From Bacillota bacterium (lineage in GTDB: Bacteria; Bacillota; Clostridia; Lachnospirales; Lachnospiraceae), in the NCBI GenBank assembly GCA_023458855.1, contig JAEWWQ010000416.1, positions 1 through 9,684 on the forward strand: 9,684 nt of DNA. Reading direction: 5' to 3'. The notes beneath the pieces were generated by a model. It saw nothing but the letters and a program-made list of their open reading frames with translations. It searched no databases and was not told the origin of the DNA. The position numbers and the translations under genes are program-made. Below are positions 7,025-9,684 of the stretch, one piece after another (the first letter of the stretch is position 1; each line of letters begins with the position of its first letter).

Positions 7025-7030
7025 GGGGTG
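7025..7030 (+). promoter_or_regulatory. cheB ribosome binding site
   Basis: GGGGTG resembles the Shine-Dalgarno form GAGGTG, with one G-U pair to the 16S rRNA end; its GGGG ends 6 bases before the ATG at 7035. AAAGG at 7019-7023 is an alternative but sits 11 bases away. It selects 7035 over an in-frame GTG at 6972 inside cheR. Confidence 0.6.
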
Positions 7031-7034
7031 GAAG

Positions 7035-8060
7035 ATGCCGCAGATAAAAGTACTTGTTGTAGAGGATTCGATTCTGTTTCGGGAACTGCTGGTCCGCAGT
7101 TTGCGTACAGATCCATCTATCCAGGTAGTAGCAACTGCCAGAGATCCTTATGAAGCCAGGGATGCCATCCTCTTATACAAACCGGATGTTATGACATTGG
7201 ATGTAGAATTACCCAGAATGAATGGAATAGAATTTTTGAAAAAATTAATGCCTCAGTATCCATTGCCGGTAGTGGTAATCAGTGCACTGGGCAATGCTGT
7301 CTTTGATGCATTAAACGCCGGAGCAGTGGAATTTGTGAATAAGCCGATTGGATATGATGCAGAAAGGCTGGGCGAATTCATGCAGAGGGAATTGGTGACA
7401 AAGGTTAAGATAGCATCCACGGTAAAAATCGGAAACCTGAGAAAAACAGATTTACAGGAGGCAAAAATAACAGGAAAAATAGTCAGTAAAGATACAATTG
7501 TTGCTATCGGAGCTTCTACGGGAGGTACGGAAGCGATATATGATGTGGTGAAACGATTCCATAAAGATATTCCCGGAGTCGTAATTGTACAGCATATGCC
7601 TCCCGGATTTACGGCAATGTATGCGCAACGACTTAACAATCAATGTGAGGTGTCCGTAAAAGAAGCTGAAACGGGAGATAAAGTAAGGCAGGGACATGTA
7701 TTGATCGCACCGGGAGATGCTCATATGAGACTTGTAAAAATAAATGGAACATATCAGGTAGAATGTAAATCGGGAACCAAGGTAAGCGGACATTGCCCCT
7801 CCGTAGATGTGTTGTTTCAATCTGTTGCAAGAACAGCGGGAAAGCAGGCACTTGGAATCATCCTGACAGGAATGGGAAGGGATGGTGCGGACGGTCTGTT
7901 GGAAATGCGCAAGGCAGGTGCTGAAACAATTGGTCAGGATGAAGCAAGCTGCATTGTGTATGGGATGCCGAAAGCAGCATACGATATAGGTGCAGTAAAA
8001 TATAGGATCGGATTACAGGGAATTGCACAGAAAGTATATAGTATTCTTAATAAAGCGTAA
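7035..8060 (+). CDS. cheB: Chemotaxis response regulator methylesterase CheB
   Basis: A 341-residue two-domain enzyme that removes receptor methyl groups (and may deamidate glutamines) when phosphorylated by CheA. The receiver domain (about 3-120) has E10-D11, phosphoacceptor D56 (MTLDVELPRMNG), S83 and K103 (VNKPIG). After a linker (about 125-150), the esterase domain carries the full catalytic triad: S161 (AIGASTGGTEAI), H187 (VQHMPPGFT) and D283 (LTGMGRDGADG), close to the E. coli positions S164, H190 and D286. It begins 19 bases after cheR. The ATG at 7035 gives the normal start MPQIKVLVVEDS; earlier in-frame codons lie inside cheR and would add an unrelated extension. All active residues are present, so it should be functional. 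Confidence 0.97.
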   Translation: MPQIKVLVVEDSILFRELLVRSLRTDPSIQVVATARDPYEARDAILLYKPDVMTLDVELPRMNGIEFLKKLMPQYPLPVVVISALGNAVFDALNAGAVEFVNKPIGYDAERLGEFMQRELVTKVKIASTVKIGNLRKTDLQEAKITGKIVSKDTIVAIGASTGGTEAIYDVVKRFHKDIPGVVIVQHMPPGFTAMYAQRLNNQCEVSVKEAETGDKVRQGHVLIAPGDAHMRLVKINGTYQVECKSGTKVSGHCPSVDVLFQSVARTAGKQALGIILTGMGRDGADGLLEMRKAGAETIGQDEASCIVYGMPKAAYDIGAVKYRIGLQGIAQKVYSILNKA

Positions 8061-8094
8061 GAAAATGCCGTAGAAGGGGTGGAAGGGAGCAGCT

Positions 8095-8490
8095 ATGAAA
8101 ACTTTAATTGCCGAGGATGACTTTGCAAGTCGCAAATTTATGATGAAACACTTATCACAATATGGGGAATGTGATGTTACCGTAGATGGAATGGAAGTAA
8201 TTGATGCTTTTATGATGGCGCTGGATGAACAGGAAGGATACGACCTGGTGTGTCTGGACGTTATGATGCCAGTGTTAGATGGATATCAGGCTTTAAAGGC
8301 TATTCGCAATATCGAAAAAGAGAGAAAGATTCCGGAAGATAAAGCGGTGAAAATCATAATGATGACTGCACTTAATGAGGAGAAAAATGTGAAAAAAGCA
8401 TTTGAACTGAACTGCACAGCCTATTCAGCAAAACCAATTGACCTGAAAAAGCTGGATGAAGTATTAAAAAAAATGCAGTTGATTCCTTAG
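8095..8490 (+). CDS. Single-domain CheY-like response regulator
   Basis: A 131-residue stand-alone receiver domain. It shows the acidic pocket E7-D8-D9 (IAEDDFAS), phosphoacceptor D55 (VCLDVMMPVLDGYQA), switch Thr 91 (MMTAL), Tyr 110 at the aromatic switch position and Lys 113 (SAKPID). It has no output domain, so it must act through binding a partner or as a phosphate sink or relay. Its position between cheB and cheA points to CheA as phosphodonor. Whether it binds a flagellar motor cannot be told: it is somewhat longer than E. coli CheY between strand 3 and strand 4 (EKERKIPEDKAV), a form also seen in stand-alone receivers outside motility. A strict cheY symbol is therefore withheld. The Shine-Dalgarno AAGGGAG is at 8083-8089. 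Confidence 0.92.
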   Translation: MKTLIAEDDFASRKFMMKHLSQYGECDVTVDGMEVIDAFMMALDEQEGYDLVCLDVMMPVLDGYQALKAIRNIEKERKIPEDKAVKIIMMTALNEEKNVKKAFELNCTAYSAKPIDLKKLDEVLKKMQLIP

Positions 8491-8503
8491 CACTATATGA
8501 GGG

Positions 8504-8511
8504 AGAGGGGG
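8504..8511 (+). promoter_or_regulatory. cheA ribosome binding site
   Basis: AGAGGGGG ends 8 bases before a GTG at 8520. This supports GTG as the cheA start instead of the downstream in-frame ATG codons at 8547 and 8556, which have no comparable site and would cut into the first helix of the P1 domain. Confidence 0.75.
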
Positions 8512-8519
8512 AATAAATA

Positions 8520-9684
8520 GTGACGGAAGAATTTAGTACGGAAGGAATGCTGGACATGTATCTTTTTGAAAATGGACAGCTTTTGGAACAATTGGAAGCA
8601 ACAACACTGGATAAGAAAAATGAAGATAAATTTGACGAAGATACCATTAACGAATTTTTTCGGATCATGCACACGATAAAAGGATCTTCCGGTATTATGA
8701 TGTATGAAAATATTACCGAAATTGCGCATAAACTGGAGGATGTATTTTATTATTTGAGAGAATCCCATCCGGATGATATTCCGCATCTGGAGCTTGTGGA
8801 TCATATTTTTCGGGTGTCGGATTTTATTCTGGGTGAATTTGAAAAGATTCGCGCCGGTAATACATCGGATGGTGATCCGGCGAAGATTATAAAGGAGCTT
8901 GATGCATTCCTGCAAAAAATAAAACACACGATAGAAAAGGGCGGAGAGAAACTGCCGGAAGAAAATGCCTACGTTGAACCCAGCCAATATTATATTGGGC
9001 CGGTAGCAACAGAAAGCAGTAGATTTTATAAAATAAATATTACTTATCGCAGTGATACGCCAATGAGTAATATTCGTGCTTACACTGCGGTTTATTCCTT
9101 AAAAGAGATAGCAGAAGATCTTTTGTATATGCCGGAAGATATTGTATCCAATGAAGAAAGCGGGGATGTGATTCTGGCAGATGGATTCCGTATCCTGCTA
9201 CAGGCGCAGGCTTCCGTGGAAGAGGTATTAAAACTAATTGATCATATCGCCGGAGTGGAGGATATTACTATTGCTGAATGTACACCTGAAGAATTTTTAA
9301 GAGGATTTGAACCGCTTGGCATAGATACAGGAAGTAATGTGTCAGAAGAAAAAAAGGAAAAGGAGCTGGTTCCCGGTGATTATGTGATTCAGTCCAAAGA
9401 ACCCGGTAAATCCAAGAAACTGGCAAAGCAGCAAAAAGAGAAAAAGACAGCGCAGCAGAATTTTATCAGCGTAAATGTGGCCAAAATGGACCTGCTCATG
9501 GATCTGATCGGAGAGATTGTTATCTCACAGGCAGTAGTATTGCAGAACCCGGACCTGAAAATTCCCGGACTAAACCTGAATAATTTTCAAAAAGCTGCGG
9601 CACAGCTTACAAAATTCACATCGGAATTGCAGGATGTCATTATGTCAATGAGAATGATGCCGTTAACAAATACCTTTCAGAAGA
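8520..9684 (+). CDS. cheA: Chemotaxis histidine kinase CheA (3' truncated by window)
   Basis: The first 388 residues of CheA, open to the right window edge. CheA autophosphorylates at a P1 histidine under receptor/CheW control and passes phosphate to receiver proteins. P1 (about 1-135) contains FFRIMHTIKGSSGIMMYENI with phosphoacceptor H51. Residues about 168-255 form a P2-like receiver-docking domain (FYKINITYRSDTP; ILLQAQASVEEVLKLIDHI). A Lys/Glu-rich flexible linker (about 275-312) follows, then the P3 dimerisation domain from FISVNVAKMDLLMDLIGEIV (315-334) to MSMRMMPLTNTF (376-387). The kinase P4 and CheW-binding P5 domains should lie beyond the window. GTG at 8520 is taken as start because of its ribosome site. 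It lies 29 bases after the CheY-like gene in the same operon. Confidence 0.95.
   Translation, partial: MTEEFSTEGMLDMYLFENGQLLEQLEATTLDKKNEDKFDEDTINEFFRIMHTIKGSSGIMMYENITEIAHKLEDVFYYLRESHPDDIPHLELVDHIFRVSDFILGEFEKIRAGNTSDGDPAKIIKELDAFLQKIKHTIEKGGEKLPEENAYVEPSQYYIGPVATESSRFYKINITYRSDTPMSNIRAYTAVYSLKEIAEDLLYMPEDIVSNEESGDVILADGFRILLQAQASVEEVLKLIDHIAGVEDITIAECTPEEFLRGFEPLGIDTGSNVSEEKKEKELVPGDYVIQSKEPGKSKKLAKQQKEKKTAQQNFISVNVAKMDLLMDLIGEIVISQAVVLQNPDLKIPGLNLNNFQKAAAQLTKFTSELQDVIMSMRMMPLTNTFQK

Noticed and set aside
6972..7034. GTG at 6972 as an upstream start of cheB
   Set aside because: It would overlap the 3' end of cheR by 44 bases and add 21 residues not seen in CheB; the ATG at 7035 gives the normal N-terminus.
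8487..8494. TTAGCACT resembling one half of the CIRCE heat-shock operator
   Set aside because: There is no matching inverted half (GAGTGCTAA) nine bases downstream, and it overlaps the stop codon of the CheY-like gene. Chance match.
8493..8987. 164-codon open frame on the minus strand opposite the start of cheA
   Set aside because: The + strand frame encodes the conserved CheA P1 domain over the same bases; the minus frame is Phe/Ile-rich without any domain pattern.

Overview
The window comes from a low-to-moderate G+C Gram-positive bacterium, most probably a member of the Clostridia in or near the Lachnospiraceae. The evidence is the gene order grpE-dnaK-dnaJ, a DnaK of the short Gram-positive type (lacking the extra nucleotide-binding-domain segment of proteobacterial DnaK), purine-rich Shine-Dalgarno sites and AT-rich spacers. 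The family assignment is inference from overall sequence character, not a database result. All supported genes are on the + strand, and no stretch over 300 bases lacks a gene.

Region 1 (1-3602) is the end of a heat-shock chaperone operon: the 3' part of grpE, complete dnaK, a 96-base spacer with several competing small hairpins, complete dnaJ, and then a very long perfect inverted repeat (37-base arms around one central base). That repeat starts directly after the dnaJ stop codon and contains an intrinsic terminator that is symmetric on both strands.

Region 2 (3603-9684) is a separate six-gene signalling operon. It begins with a likely sigma-A promoter (extended -10) and continues past the window end. 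The order is: soluble PAS histidine kinase with an extra C-terminal helical domain; REC-HD-GYP response regulator; CheR methyltransferase; CheB methylesterase; single-domain CheY-like receiver; and CheA (P1, P2 and the start of P3). Gaps between genes are 0 to 34 bases and no internal terminator is seen.

Together, Region 2 looks like an accessory chemosensory or phosphorelay module rather than a textbook flagellar che cluster. It holds two kinases (the PAS kinase and CheA), three receiver domains (REC-HD-GYP, CheB and the CheY-like protein), and the CheR/CheB receptor-adaptation pair. The HD-GYP domain has lost one of the usual metal-binding aspartates (Cys at residue 308) and the usual D-R-P-Y-R motif, so it may be a diverged phosphodiesterase or a non-catalytic output domain. 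No chemoreceptor, cheW, cheC, cheD or flagellar gene lies in the window; some may follow cheA. I do not see a wholly new system. The unusual points are this gene combination, the degenerate HD-GYP site, the His-less C-terminal domain of the kinase and the long palindrome.
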